Assembly: GCA_003224055.1 (NCBI GenBank)
Contig: QHYE01000038.1
Coordinates: 1 to 64,000, forward strand
Direction: 5' to 3'
Length of the DNA: 64,000 nt
Origin: Acidobacteriota bacterium
GTDB lineage: Bacteria > Acidobacteriota > Terriglobia > Acidiferrales > UBA7541
Below the pieces are notes generated by a model. That model worked only from the letters and a program-made list of their open reading frames with translations. It was not told the origin of the DNA and searched no databases. The translations under genes and the position numbers were made by a program. Every line of letters begins with the position of its first letter. The first letter of the stretch is position 1. Below are positions 9,261 through 18,490 of the stretch, in pieces.

Positions 9261-9294
9261 CTCGGGGCTAGGATGAGGCCCAATCCTTATTCAT

Positions 9295-9999
9295 TTAGGG
9301 ACGGAATTCAACTGTAAAAGGCAGCCGGCCCGCGTCATTCTGCGGATTGATCTTGCCACTGGCGTTAGGGTCGCCGTAAAAGGCCAGAACGTACTTGCCG
9401 GGATGGAGCATTCCCGCCGGAATGGGAAGATGCGCCTCCTGGTTGGCGTTCGCGCCCGCGATCTTCGATCGCAAGAGCACGCGTCCTTCTGCGTCTTCGA
9501 GTTGAGCGATGTAGTTGTCAAAGCCGTGCGTCGGAACAAAGTCAAAATTCAAGAAAAATGCCTCATCAGGGCGGATCGAGAGCGTGCGGCTCTCCTCACC
9601 GGCTGTGTTGACCCCGCGCAGAGCATGCGAACTGAATAGAATTTGCGACGCGACGCTGTCGGGGCGCGCCGGCGGCTTCGGAATGATGACAAAACTCTGA
9701 TAGCCGATGACCAACAGAAGGGCTGCAAAGGCAGGCACTGCAATCACCGGTCGGAACCAATTCAACCATCCACCCTGAGCCGGAGCAGCTTTCTTCTCCG
9801 CCAACTTCTCAGTTTCGGCACGCAGGACTTCCCGGCTGACATCCACAAAGGCCGCAATGGCCTTCACATCTACGGCACATTCTGCGCAATCAAAGAAATG
9901 CTCTTCATATTCATCGCGCAGGTTCGGGGGAAACTCTCCCAGGACGTATTTTTCTGCAGCCTGTAGTCGCACTGCTTCCTTATGATCCATTTGTGCCAT
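9295..9999 (-). CDS. Membrane-anchored anti-sigma-like protein with zinc-finger motif
   Basis: 234 residues. The N-terminus carries EEHFFDCAECAVDV, the H-x3-C-x2-C core of zinc anti-sigma (ZAS/zf-HC2) domains that hold ECF sigma factors inactive. One transmembrane helix follows at about residues 84-104 (VIAVPAFAALLLVIGYQSFVI). The C-terminal part (about 130-234) is a beta-rich extracytoplasmic domain that could sense a signal. It sits 45 bases downstream of the ECF sigma gene, the standard sigma/anti-sigma order. Release of the sigma by proteolysis or conformational change is inferred from the family. Confidence 0.8.
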   Translation of the reverse strand: MAQMDHKEAVRLQAAEKYVLGEFPPNLRDEYEEHFFDCAECAVDVKAIAAFVDVSREVLRAETEKLAEKKAAPAQGGWLNWFRPVIAVPAFAALLLVIGYQSFVIIPKPPARPDSVASQILFSSHALRGVNTAGEESRTLSIRPDEAFFLNFDFVPTHGFDNYIAQLEDAEGRVLLRSKIAGANANQEAHLPIPAGMLHPGKYVLAFYGDPNASGKINPQNDAGRLPFTVEFRP

Positions 10000-10044
10000 C
10001 CGGTAGATAGTGCAGGAGATAGCAAAATCGTTTCACTGGATTCC

Positions 10045-10626
10045 TCAATGGACCGCCGGCCGCGCAATCCGCATCTGGTCCTTTACATACAAAGCCTTGA
10101 ACTTATCTTTGGCCCTGTGGAGCAAGACCCTTAGGTAGTTGCGATCCACTCCGAATTCGCGGCATACGGCATCTTTGTCCTTTTCTTCCAGGAAGATAGC
10201 CCGCAGCAACTTCCGGTCCTTTGGGGGCATTTCCTCGAGGATTTGGCGCACGCGCTCCGCAACTTGCTTGGTGACGAGCATACCCTCCAGGTCCAAAACT
10301 TTGTCCGGAATGTCCATGTGCACATCCTCCATCTGCTGGCTCTTTGCGGAAGACCGATAATATTCCAGTAAGACGTTGTTACAAATGGAGTTAACGAACG
10401 CGCCAAAGCGCTCTGGCTGCCGCACACCGCCTTCGCGCCGCAAGGCTGCGATGACCCGGATGAACGTCTCCTGGCGCAAGTCCTCCACCTTGTCCGATGC
10501 CAGCGCCCGGGCCCGCAACTTGATCCGCAGAAGTTGTTCAAAATAAGCAACAAAGTGGTGTTCCGTCGAGCGGTCTCCATCCCGCAGACGTTCCACATAG
10601 TCTTTGTCAAACGCAAAAAATTCCAA
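10045..10626 (-). CDS. ECF-type RNA polymerase sigma factor
   Basis: 193 residues. Region 2 spans about residues 20-95 (VEDLRQETFIRVIAAL, then FGAFVNSICNNVLLEYYR) and region 4 about residues 120-180 (MPPKDRKLLRAIFLEE, then the helix-turn-helix DAVCREFGVDRNYLRVLLHRAK). The start is a TTG with a weak GAGGG upstream; no better in-frame start has a ribosome binding site. It is the first gene of the minus-strand operon sigma, anti-sigma-like, unknown, TPR-CHAT. By family precedent it probably activates its own operon. Confidence 0.85.
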   Translation of the reverse strand: MEFFAFDKDYVERLRDGDRSTEHHFVAYFEQLLRIKLRARALASDKVEDLRQETFIRVIAALRREGGVRQPERFGAFVNSICNNVLLEYYRSSAKSQQMEDVHMDIPDKVLDLEGMLVTKQVAERVRQILEEMPPKDRKLLRAIFLEEKDKDAVCREFGVDRNYLRVLLHRAKDKFKALYVKDQMRIARPAVH

Positions 10627-10803
10627 GGGGACCCTCGAGTCTTGGACGAGGAGTATAACTTCGCCCTCCGGGGCAATCCATCAAGATTCTTGCCTGAGTG
10701 CCGAAACGGAACGAGCCCGTGCTGCACTATCTTCCAGGACGCCCGTTTATTCGGGAATCCTTGATCCGTGGGGAACCTACCCCGGTCCCCACGTGCCCCA
10801 GTG

Positions 10804-10842
10804 GGCGCATTCGGGCCTGCCCTGAACAGGCACGGATGCGCC
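10804..10842. repeat. REP-like imperfect palindrome
   Basis: GGCGCATTCGGGCCTG and CAGGCACGGATGCGCC form a 16-bp stem with two mismatches around a seven-base loop. It lies upstream of the gene starting near 10996. It resembles other intergenic palindromes in this window (59229, 62648) in containing a CAGGC/GCCTG core. Confidence 0.5.
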
Positions 10843-10995
10843 TCCCCTCTTTCCAGGGCGGGCCAACACTTTGGAGGATTTGTGCCAAGTACGGTAAGAC
10901 ATTCGAGTCCCGCGAACGAAGTCGCGTTTTCATTTGCAAATTGCTCGGCGATGCAGTCCTGTTCGCCCAAGGTTTCCGCAACGGGCAATTCCCAG

Positions 10996-11409
10996 GTGAC
11001 AGCCCTAAGCATTGAGTTTGTAGCTAAGCCGCACGAAGCGCATCGCGCGCAATTGGCCATTCCTTCGGCACTCGCTGGCGCGCTAAAGGAAGTTACCGGT
11101 TTTGCCGGATGCCTCGTGATGGTTTCCGATCAGGAAGCGCGGCTCCTCACCGTAGTCACGCTCTGGTCGGGCGATGAACGCCAGAAACTTCCGAATGAAA
11201 ATCTGCGCTGGGTGCGTGCCCTGCTGGCGCCGTATCTGGATCGTTGCCTGCGCGTGCAAATCCTCAGCGCGCACTTGCCTCCGCTGGCAGCAACTTTGCC
11301 TGCGCCGGATGTCGCTGACGATTCTTCCGTCGAGGATTGTCTCTCGTCGGAAAAGAAACCGCTTGTGAGGCTAGCGCATCTAATCATGTGTGAGAGATCT
11401 GCGAGCTAA
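10996..11409 (+). CDS. Small protein with possible dimeric alpha-beta barrel fold
   Basis: About 137 residues from a GTG at 10996. The frame is open further upstream (ATG at 10951), but that part runs through a palindrome and reads as non-coding. The core (ALSIEFVAKP, then QLAIPSALAGALKEVTGFAGCLVMVSD and LLTVVTLWSG) resembles the strand-helix-strand layout of antibiotic-biosynthesis-monooxygenase-like (ABM) domains. That is a tentative match. The C-terminus (SSVEDCLSSEKKP) is probably disordered. It lies between two ECF sigma modules, divergent from the first. Confidence 0.5.
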   Translation: MTALSIEFVAKPHEAHRAQLAIPSALAGALKEVTGFAGCLVMVSDQEARLLTVVTLWSGDERQKLPNENLRWVRALLAPYLDRCLRVQILSAHLPPLAATLPAPDVADDSSVEDCLSSEKKPLVRLAHLIMCERSAS

Positions 11410-11459
11410 CTCGAGCGGAAGCCGAATTTGAGCACCGGACTTGGGGGGCGATAGAGACG

Positions 11460-11837
11460 ATGGTTCACGAACGAAACTGCGCCGAACAATCTTGCGGTCG
11501 TACCTCAGTTGCATCACTGAATCGGCAGGATCTCTGCCTGGAACATTTCCTGTTCTCTTGCTATGAGAACCTCGAGCGCTTGGACCCCCGGGGCCGCAGC
11601 TTCAGCTCTCAGCCCGTCGACCTGGCTTCTATGCGAGCTTTCATCGAAGAGTGTTCCCGCAAGGCGCTCGACATCAGTCTCCATTCCGAGAATCTTGATA
11701 ATCTCGAACGCGGCCGCCTTCTGGACATCTTGCTCTGGGCCGGCGAACTCTTCCTTCTCTTGCGAGCGCCGCGGCTCACCTTCCACGAATCTCCTGTATC
11801 CCCTGAAGGCCAGGCTCTGTCGCGGGCAACTTCTTAG
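11460..11837 (+). CDS. Small Cys-containing protein of unknown function
   Basis: 125 residues. The N-terminus has a Cys/His cluster (ERNCAEQSCGRTSVASLNRQDLCLEHF), so four cysteine/histidine ligands could bind a metal. The remainder is helical (a long segment ending in LLDILLWAGELFLLL). No signal peptide. Start ATG at 11460, 50 bases after the previous gene, same strand. No family name recognised. The orderly cluster and codon use support a real gene. Confidence 0.6.
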   Translation: MVHERNCAEQSCGRTSVASLNRQDLCLEHFLFSCYENLERLDPRGRSFSSQPVDLASMRAFIEECSRKALDISLHSENLDNLERGRLLDILLWAGELFLLLRAPRLTFHESPVSPEGQALSRATS

Positions 11838-12089
11838 CTGTTGCTGGACCGCACCGCACCGCGGGCGAGCGCAAGAATCCGATTCGCCCATTCCGCTTTG
11901 ACGATGGACCTGGCTACAGGACGTCAAGAGAGCCTATATTTTCTTCTGTGTGAGCGCCCCTTATACGATGACTGAGGAGTACGCCTGCTGAAGCGGGAAG
12001 GCTCGGGCGGAGCACGCATGTTCTGGCGCAGCCCCAAGCCATTCTGCAAGTCGCGGACAGAACAAAGCGAGGCTGAAGGGAGAATCAAG

Positions 12090-12527
12090 ATGAGAATCGG
12101 AATGGTTGCGGTCCTGTTAGCGTTTACCACGCTCAATGCCCAGGCGAAAGACGCGCCGGCTTACGAAAAGGGCGTTCTGGTTCAAATGGAATCTTCGTCC
12201 TGCGGGTATTCCGAAAAAGACGGCAAGACAATCGCCGGCCAAATCTTTGGCACGGATGGCCAGCACAAAAACACCAAACAGGTCTTGTGTCAGGAATACC
12301 TGTTGCAGGCCGACCGGATCATTTACCGGATTACGCCGAAAGACGACAAGCACCCTGTTCTCCTTCCAGTTGGCGAAACGGCTCAATTCCGGATTCACAA
12401 AGACAAGCTGCTGCTTCGGGTTCCGGAAGCCGACGGCAAGGAGCGTGAGTATCTCGTTCTATCGATGACTCCTCGATCCGATGTAAATGCGGCGAATCGG
12501 CCGGCAAATCGAGTAGGAGCTCAATAG
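12090..12527 (+). CDS. Small exported protein of unknown function
   Basis: 145 residues from the ATG at 12090, preceded by AAGGGAGAA. The frame is open upstream to 12018, but this ATG has the ribosome binding site and begins a clean signal peptide (MRIGMVAVLLAFTTLNAQA). The mature domain contains two Cys (SSSCGY and VLCQEY) and ends with a beta-rich part that includes GETAQFRIHKDKLLLRV. Probably periplasmic. No named family recognised. Confidence 0.7.
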   Translation: MRIGMVAVLLAFTTLNAQAKDAPAYEKGVLVQMESSSCGYSEKDGKTIAGQIFGTDGQHKNTKQVLCQEYLLQADRIIYRITPKDDKHPVLLPVGETAQFRIHKDKLLLRVPEADGKEREYLVLSMTPRSDVNAANRPANRVGAQ

Positions 12528-12855
12528 CCACAAGGCGCGGTAGATCGATAAGCTCAGCAACGTCCGCGAATTTCTTTCAATGAGAGTTGTTTTGCCAAGG
12601 TGCGGGTTTGCCGGAAGGAGTCCCCGCGAATTCCGGCATTTCCGCATTGGTTTCATCTTGAGCATTCAAGCTGCAAATTCCGTATGTATGCCATTTTGTT
12701 CGCACCGTAGCGTTCCCCCAAGAAAATTCAAGTAAACTCCGCTGTGCATTGAGGAATTACCTTTTCGTGCGCGGCCGGAGACGTTTACCTTGTCGCTCCC
12801 CGCATCCTGCCTCAACATGATTCAAGGCGGGGGATGGGCCACAGAGGCCCGGCGC
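12528..12855. other. Intergenic region upstream of the peptide transporter run
   Basis: About 330 bases. I see no gene, and no confident promoter hexamers. Confidence 0.4.
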
Positions 12856-13839
12856 ATGGTGCCTATTCTGGAAGTTCAGGATCTTCACGTTTCTTATCGC
12901 TCGTCCGGCGAAGCATCCTACGCTGCACTAGCCGGCGTGAATTTTCATCTCATGCCCAATGAGATTCTTGGCGTCCTTGGAGAATCCGGTTCAGGCAAGA
13001 GCACCCTTGCCACTTCGCTCCTGAAACTCCTTCCCTCAAATGGAAACATCTCGAGGGGTTCGATACTTTTTGAGGGCAAGGACCTTCTTTGCGCACCGGC
13101 TGGCGAACTGGAACAGATTCGCGGCAAGCGCATCTCGCTTGTCTATCAAGAGCCATCCGTCGCGCTCCATCCGGCATTACGCGCGAGCGAACAGGTTTTC
13201 CAGGTGCTAGCCGCGCACGAATCGGCAGGCAAGAGCGCCCTGCGCCAGAAAACGCGGCAAGTCCTCGCTTCTCTTTTTCCAAAAGAGGCAGATCGAATCT
13301 CCAACTCCTATCCCCATCAGCTGAGCGGAGGGCAACGACAGCGCGTCCTGATCGCGCAAGCGATTGCTTGTGGACCATCTCTGTTGATCGCCGACGAGCC
13401 GACAGCCTCGCTTGATTCCACAACTCAAAAGGAAATTCTCGGCGTTATGCGAACGCTCCGCGATGAGCTGGGTCTGGCGATGATTTTCATCACGCATAAC
13501 CCTGCTTTGCTCGCCGGCTTCGCCGACCGCGTGCTGGTTCTTTACGGTGGCCGCGTTGCCGAATTGGGTCTGGCGAGAACAGTGCTCTCTTCACCTAAAC
13601 ATCCATACACACGAGCGCTGTTTCAATCGATGCCGCAGATTCTCGAGAACACCCGTGACACGCGCAAGACGAAACTGCCGGTGATCGCCGGCGATTCCTC
13701 GGCCGCTCAACTGCCGCTTGAAGGCTGCGTATTCGAGCCGCGATGCCCGGATCGAATGGAAGATTGCCGGGAGCGCGAGCCTGCGGTAGTGAATCTCGGC
13801 GAATCTCATACAGTATCTTGCTTCAAGTATGGAGGTTGA
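12856..13839 (+). CDS. Oligopeptide/dipeptide ABC transporter ATPase (OppD/DppD type)
   Basis: About 327 residues. Walker A GESGSGKST, Q-loop in LVYQEPSVALHPALR, signature LSGGQRQRV, Walker B LLIADEPTASLD, and the H-switch in FITHN. The C-terminus (CVFEPRCPDRMEDC to SCFKYGG) is the oligopeptide-type extension with conserved cysteines. It powers uptake through the two permeases downstream. I start at ATG 12856 (MVPILEVQDLHV); in-frame ATGs exist at 12790 and 12817. Its stop overlaps the next gene's ATG by 11 bases. Confidence 0.93.
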   Translation: MVPILEVQDLHVSYRSSGEASYAALAGVNFHLMPNEILGVLGESGSGKSTLATSLLKLLPSNGNISRGSILFEGKDLLCAPAGELEQIRGKRISLVYQEPSVALHPALRASEQVFQVLAAHESAGKSALRQKTRQVLASLFPKEADRISNSYPHQLSGGQRQRVLIAQAIACGPSLLIADEPTASLDSTTQKEILGVMRTLRDELGLAMIFITHNPALLAGFADRVLVLYGGRVAELGLARTVLSSPKHPYTRALFQSMPQILENTRDTRKTKLPVIAGDSSAAQLPLEGCVFEPRCPDRMEDCREREPAVVNLGESHTVSCFKYGG

Positions 13840-14671
13840 AACGCCGCAAAGCAGCCAAAATATGCAGCCATTGTTGAGAGTTGAAAAGCTTGTGAAGTGC
13901 TACGAACGGCAGAATGTCTTCGGTTCGCGCGAAAAGTTGCTTGCGCTCGACGGCGTGTCGTTCGCGGTTGCCCAAGAAACGACACTTGCGGTCGTCGGGG
14001 AATCTGGTTCCGGGAAGAGCACGCTCGGGTTTTGCATTTCTTGCCTGGAAATTCCGACGTCAGGAAGCATTTGGTTTGAAGGAAGAGACATCGTTGTCCT
14101 TGCAGAAAGCGAAAGGCGAAAGCTACGTCCGCAGATTCAGCTTATTTTTCAGGACCCATCCAATTCGCTGAATCCAAGATGGAGTGTGGAAGAGATACTG
14201 CTTGAGCCGCTGAATTTAAAAGGCAAGCTCAAACGCGAGGAAACGAAGCAGCGCGCCGTTGCCCTGATGACCCAGGTTGGTCTCTCCTCAGACATGTTTC
14301 AGAGATCGCCTGCCCAGTTGAGCGGCGGCCAACGCCAGAGGCTGGCCATTGCCAGGGCGCTGGCGCTCGAACCAAGAGTCCTGATTCTGGATGAAGCGCT
14401 ATCGGCGCTAGATTGTTCAGTGCAGGCGCAGATCGCGAATCTCTTGATAGAACTACAGCGCACTCTCGGGATGACCTATCTTTTCATCACGCATGACTTG
14501 GCGATGGCTGCGCATCTTGCCGACGAGATTGCCGTCATGAATCGCGGCCGGGTTGTGGAGCAGGGCCCTGCCCAAAACATCCTGCGGCATCCCAAGGAGG
14601 AAATCACCCGGCACCTCCTGGCGGCGATTCCATCCCTCGACAATGCGGAGCGGCCGCCTTTGGAGTCCTGA
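13829..14671 (+). CDS. Oligopeptide/dipeptide ABC transporter ATPase (OppF/DppF type)
   Basis: 280 residues. Walker A GESGSGKST, Q-loop LIFQDPSNSLNPRWSV (typical of OppF), signature LSGGQRQRLAIARAL, Walker B VLILDEALSALD and FITHDLAMAAHLADEIAVM. It lacks the long C-terminal cysteine extension seen in its partner. It starts inside the last codons of the OppD-like gene, and its TGA shares one base with the ATG of the permease at 14671. That implies translational coupling and stoichiometric production. Confidence 0.93.
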   Translation: MEVETPQSSQNMQPLLRVEKLVKCYERQNVFGSREKLLALDGVSFAVAQETTLAVVGESGSGKSTLGFCISCLEIPTSGSIWFEGRDIVVLAESERRKLRPQIQLIFQDPSNSLNPRWSVEEILLEPLNLKGKLKREETKQRAVALMTQVGLSSDMFQRSPAQLSGGQRQRLAIARALALEPRVLILDEALSALDCSVQAQIANLLIELQRTLGMTYLFITHDLAMAAHLADEIAVMNRGRVVEQGPAQNILRHPKEEITRHLLAAIPSLDNAERPPLES

Positions 14672-15645
14672 TGCGCTTCTTTTTCCGGCGGCTGAGGCAC
14701 GCATGCTTTTTGTTATTCGGTGTTTCCATTCTTGCCTTTCTCTTCACGACTCTTGCTCCTGGAAATTACTTCGACGAGATGCGCTTGAATCCCCAAATCG
14801 CTCCGGAGACGATGGCCGCGTTGCGCGCCCAATACCAACTCGACCGGCCGCTGCCCGTACGGTATGTGTCCTGGATGAATTCTGTTCTTCACGGCCAGAT
14901 GGGATTTTCGTTTGCGTACAATAGCCCCGTCGCGCCGATTCTTTTCGTGCGTGCGCGCAACACTCTGCTCCTCACCATTACGGCCACGTTGATCGCCTGG
15001 GGCATCGCTCTGCCGCTTGGAGTTTGGAGCGCCGAGCGATTTGGGCGCTTACCGGACCGCCTGCTCTCATGGGCAACGGCAGCGCTCCTGGTCATCCCCG
15101 ATCTGGCGCTTGCTTTGGGACTTCTTGTCCTCACGGTGAGGACCGGCTGGTTTCCAACGGGAAGCATGACCTCCTTAGATTTCGGGAGTCTCTCACTAGG
15201 CGGAAAATTTCGCGATCTCGCGCTGCACATGACGCTCCCTGTTGCAGCGCTCGTGCTTTCCGGTCTGCCGTTGCTCATCCGACATGTCCGTGCCGCAGTG
15301 GCTGAAGTTCTCGACGCTCCGTTCATGCTGGCAGCAAGAGGGCATGGCATCCCCAGACGCACGCTGCTGTATCGCTACGCGCTGCGCGTGGCCGCGAATC
15401 CGCTCATTTCTCTATTTGGTTTCAGCATCGGTGCGTTGTTGAGCGGCTCGCTTCTCGTTGAAGTCGTGATGAGCTGGCCCGGCCTCGGGCCGCTCTTGTT
15501 GGAGTCCATCCTGTCGCGCGATCTCTATGTCGTCATCGACGGCGTGCTGTTCTCAACCATGTTTCTCGTAAGTGGCAATTTGATTGCCGATATTCTTCTC
15601 TATTGGGCTGATCCTCGAATTCGTACAGAGAGCGCCGCGAGATGA
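14671..15645 (+). CDS. Oligopeptide/dipeptide ABC permease (OppB/DppB type)
   Basis: 324 residues. N-terminal helix FGVSILAFLFTTLAPGN, then the periplasmic segment with ALRAQYQLDRPLPVRY that is characteristic of DppB. Five further helices follow, with the EAA-loop region AARGHGIPRRTLLYRYALR that contacts the ATPases. Inner membrane, forming the channel with the next gene product. It overlaps the next gene by four bases (ATGA). Confidence 0.92.
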   Translation: MRFFFRRLRHACFLLFGVSILAFLFTTLAPGNYFDEMRLNPQIAPETMAALRAQYQLDRPLPVRYVSWMNSVLHGQMGFSFAYNSPVAPILFVRARNTLLLTITATLIAWGIALPLGVWSAERFGRLPDRLLSWATAALLVIPDLALALGLLVLTVRTGWFPTGSMTSLDFGSLSLGGKFRDLALHMTLPVAALVLSGLPLLIRHVRAAVAEVLDAPFMLAARGHGIPRRTLLYRYALRVAANPLISLFGFSIGALLSGSLLVEVVMSWPGLGPLLLESILSRDLYVVIDGVLFSTMFLVSGNLIADILLYWADPRIRTESAAR

Positions 15646-16697
15646 CAATGCGCCGGCCGCTCGCGAAATGGCTCGTCATTCTCGGCGTGCTGCACGCGAT
15701 TGTGGTTTGCGCAGGTTTTTTCGCGCCGTACGATCCCATCGAGCAGGATCGCAAGAATCCATACTTGCCGCCAATGCCGCTTCATCTCCTGGACGCGCAA
15801 GGACATCTTCACCTCCGGCCGTTTGCATATGCGCTGAAATTGCGAGAAGGGACGTTTGATCAGTATGAGCAGGACACCAGCCAATCTGTTCCGATGAAGT
15901 TTTTCAGAAGCGGAGCCGGCTACCGGCTGCTCGGATTTCTCCCCTCGCGGATACACTTGTTCGGTTCGGAAGACGCGCGCATTTGTTTGCTCGGAACGGA
16001 TGCTTACGGCCGGGATCAATTCTCCCGGCTCTTGTATGGCGGCCAGATTTCGCTGCTCGCTGGCCTCCTGGGGGCGGGGTGTACTCTGTCCATTGGCTTG
16101 TGCGTCGGCGCGGCGGCAGGTTACTTTGGCGGTTGGAGGGACGATGCTCTGATGCGCGTCGCGGAGTTGTTTCTAGCCCTGCCTTGGCTCTACCTTCTCT
16201 TCGCTCTTCGCGCATTTCTGCCCTTGTCGGTTAGTCCGCTGAAGGCTTTTTTCCTGATTGTCGCCGTCATCGGAGCTGTCGGCTGGGCACGTCCGGCGCG
16301 GCTTGTTCGTGGAGTCGTGCTCAGTGCCAAAGAGCGTGATTTTGTTCGCGCGGCACGGGGCTTCGGTGCAACAGACAGCTACCTGCTGCGGCGCCACATC
16401 CTGCCGGAGACATCCAGCGTCCTTCTTACTCAGGCAGCGATTCTCATCCCCCAGTACGTGTTGGCGGAGATGACCCTCTCATTTCTTGGGCTAGGCGTGC
16501 CCGAGCCTGCTCCAAGCTGGGGAAACCTCCTTTCAAATCTTCAGCAGTACAGCGTTTTGGTCTCTTACTGGTGGATGTATTTGCCCGCCCTGGCCATGGT
16601 GCCGTTCTTTCTAGGATACTTGGGGTTAGCGAGTTCATTGCAGGAGCGGCTGGAGCCGTACAAGATAGAGAGGAGGAGTCCCGGGAGCTTGGCGTGA
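15642..16697 (+). CDS. Oligopeptide/dipeptide ABC permease (OppC/DppC type)
   Basis: 351 residues. One N-terminal helix, then a roughly 110-residue periplasmic segment ending in LLGTDAYGRDQFSRLLYGGQ, the LGTDxxGRD motif of OppC/DppC permeases. The transmembrane core follows, with EAA loop VRAARGFGATDSYLLRRHILPE. The periplasmic segment is longer than in DppC of enterobacteria, as I recall it. The last four bases overlap the GTG start of the binding protein. Confidence 0.92.
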   Translation: MTMRRPLAKWLVILGVLHAIVVCAGFFAPYDPIEQDRKNPYLPPMPLHLLDAQGHLHLRPFAYALKLREGTFDQYEQDTSQSVPMKFFRSGAGYRLLGFLPSRIHLFGSEDARICLLGTDAYGRDQFSRLLYGGQISLLAGLLGAGCTLSIGLCVGAAAGYFGGWRDDALMRVAELFLALPWLYLLFALRAFLPLSVSPLKAFFLIVAVIGAVGWARPARLVRGVVLSAKERDFVRAARGFGATDSYLLRRHILPETSSVLLTQAAILIPQYVLAEMTLSFLGLGVPEPAPSWGNLLSNLQQYSVLVSYWWMYLPALAMVPFFLGYLGLASSLQERLEPYKIERRSPGSLA

Positions 16698-18490
16698 AAA
16701 ACCGAAGAGCAGGACCCCACTGGCGCCGGACTTTTCTCTGTTCCTTCGCACTTCTTTTTCTTTCCCTTGGCCAAGCCGCTGCCTCCCCGCAACAAAAATC
16801 CATAAAAGAAGAATTGTTCGTCTTGCCTGGAGAAGTGGGCAAGCGCGGGGGCCGGCTCGTCTTCGCGCTGCGTGGCGAGCCAAAAACACTGAATCCCCTG
16901 ATTGCCGCTGACACCCGATCCCGCGAAGTCATCGGCATCATGCAAGCCGATCTCGTCCACATCAATCGCGCCACGCAGCTCACGGAGCCTGCATTGGCCA
17001 AGTCCTGGAAGATCTCACCCGACGGGCTTCAGTACACAATCGTTCTCAGGCATGGACTCAAGTTTTCGGACGGCCAGCCCCTGGACGCCGATGATGTGCT
17101 ATTTACCTTCCGCGTGTACCTCGATGAAAACGTGCACGCTCCGCAGCGCGATCTCCTGATTATCAGCGGAAAGCCGATAACCGTTCGTAAGCTGGATGCG
17201 CGAACAGTGGTTTTCCGGCTGCCCAAAACCTACGGAGTGGGCGAAAGGCTTTTCGATGGCTTGGCAATCCTACCCAGGCATCTTCTCGAAAAACCTTACC
17301 AGGAAGGAAAGGTCAGCCAGATAGGCACACTGGCGACCGCCGCGAACCAATGGGCCGGTCTCGGCCCTTTTCGGCTAAAAGAGTACGTTGCCGGGCAGCG
17401 GCTCGTGCTGGAGCGCAATCCCTATTATTGGAAAACGGACGTCAATGGGAATCGCCTGCCCTATGCGGATGAACTCGTATTCCTATTTGTGCCGAATGCC
17501 GATGCCCAGGTCCTGAAATTTCAATCGGGCGAAACCGACGCAATCGCCCAGTTAAGCGCGGAAAACTTTTCCGTGCTCTCGCGGCAACTGCGCGGCTACA
17601 CGATGGTGGATGCCGGACCTGGCCTTGAATATAACTTTCTTTTCTTCAATCTGAACGATCTCGGTGAAAAAACCTCGCCGGAGCTGACTCGCAAGCAAAA
17701 ATGGTTCCGCGAAGTGCGGTTCCGGCAAGCGGTTTCGGCTGCAGTGGACAGGGAAGCCATCGTTCGGCTGGTCTATCAGGGGCGCGGCACTCCGCTCTGG
17801 GGACTTGTCGCCCCGGGAAACCGCAGGTGGGGAAATGAGGAGCTCGCGCACCCGCCTCGCTCGCTCGAACGGGCGCGCGCTCTTTTGAAGGACGCAGGAT
17901 TTTCCTGGGGCAATGGGCCAAATGGAGAATCCTCGCTCCTGGATTCCGAAGGCAAGCCCGTAGAATTCTCCATCCTTACGAGCTCAACCAACGCGGACCG
18001 CGCCAAGATGGCGACGCTGATTCAGGATGATCTAAAGCAGCTTGGAATGCGTGTGCAAGTTGTCCCGCTCGAGTTCAGATCGCTGCTGGACCGCGTCACG
18101 CAGACGAAGGAATACGACGCCTGCGTGATGGGCATTGCCAGCTATGACGCCGACCCGAATTCCGACATCAATGTTTGGCTTTCAAGCGGCGGAACGCATC
18201 TTTGGAATCCATCGCAGGAGCATCCGGCTACTGCATGGGAGGCGGAGATCGACCGCCTGATCAGTGAGCAAATGATCGCGCGCACGTTCGCACAGCGCAA
18301 AAAGCTCTATGACCGGGCCCAGGAGATTCTCGCCGAGAATCAGCCGATGATCTTCCTGGCGAGCCCGGACATTCTTGCTGGCGCTAAGAATTCGCTCGGG
18401 AATTTTCAGCCGGCTGTTCTGGAACCTTACGTACTCTGGAATGTTGAACAGCTCCATTTGAAAAATGCTCCGGAGAACGCTCCTCGATGA
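16694..18490 (+). CDS. Periplasmic oligopeptide-binding protein (SBP family 5)
   Basis: About 598 residues. The start is GTG at 16694, overlapping the permease stop (GTGA). The frame is open to 16571 inside the permease gene, but only this start gives a proper signal peptide (RRTFLCSFALLFLSLGQAAAS). Family blocks include PKTLNPLIAAD, LAKSWKISPDGLQYTIVLRHGLKFSDGQPLDADDV, NPYYWK and FRQAVSAAVDRE. It captures peptides for the preceding permeases. Its stop overlaps the ATG of an ECF sigma factor by four bases, which directly ties peptide uptake to the regulatory genes downstream. Confidence 0.92.
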   Translation: MKNRRAGPHWRRTFLCSFALLFLSLGQAAASPQQKSIKEELFVLPGEVGKRGGRLVFALRGEPKTLNPLIAADTRSREVIGIMQADLVHINRATQLTEPALAKSWKISPDGLQYTIVLRHGLKFSDGQPLDADDVLFTFRVYLDENVHAPQRDLLIISGKPITVRKLDARTVVFRLPKTYGVGERLFDGLAILPRHLLEKPYQEGKVSQIGTLATAANQWAGLGPFRLKEYVAGQRLVLERNPYYWKTDVNGNRLPYADELVFLFVPNADAQVLKFQSGETDAIAQLSAENFSVLSRQLRGYTMVDAGPGLEYNFLFFNLNDLGEKTSPELTRKQKWFREVRFRQAVSAAVDREAIVRLVYQGRGTPLWGLVAPGNRRWGNEELAHPPRSLERARALLKDAGFSWGNGPNGESSLLDSEGKPVEFSILTSSTNADRAKMATLIQDDLKQLGMRVQVVPLEFRSLLDRVTQTKEYDACVMGIASYDADPNSDINVWLSSGGTHLWNPSQEHPATAWEAEIDRLISEQMIARTFAQRKKLYDRAQEILAENQPMIFLASPDILAGAKNSLGNFQPAVLEPYVLWNVEQLHLKNAPENAPR

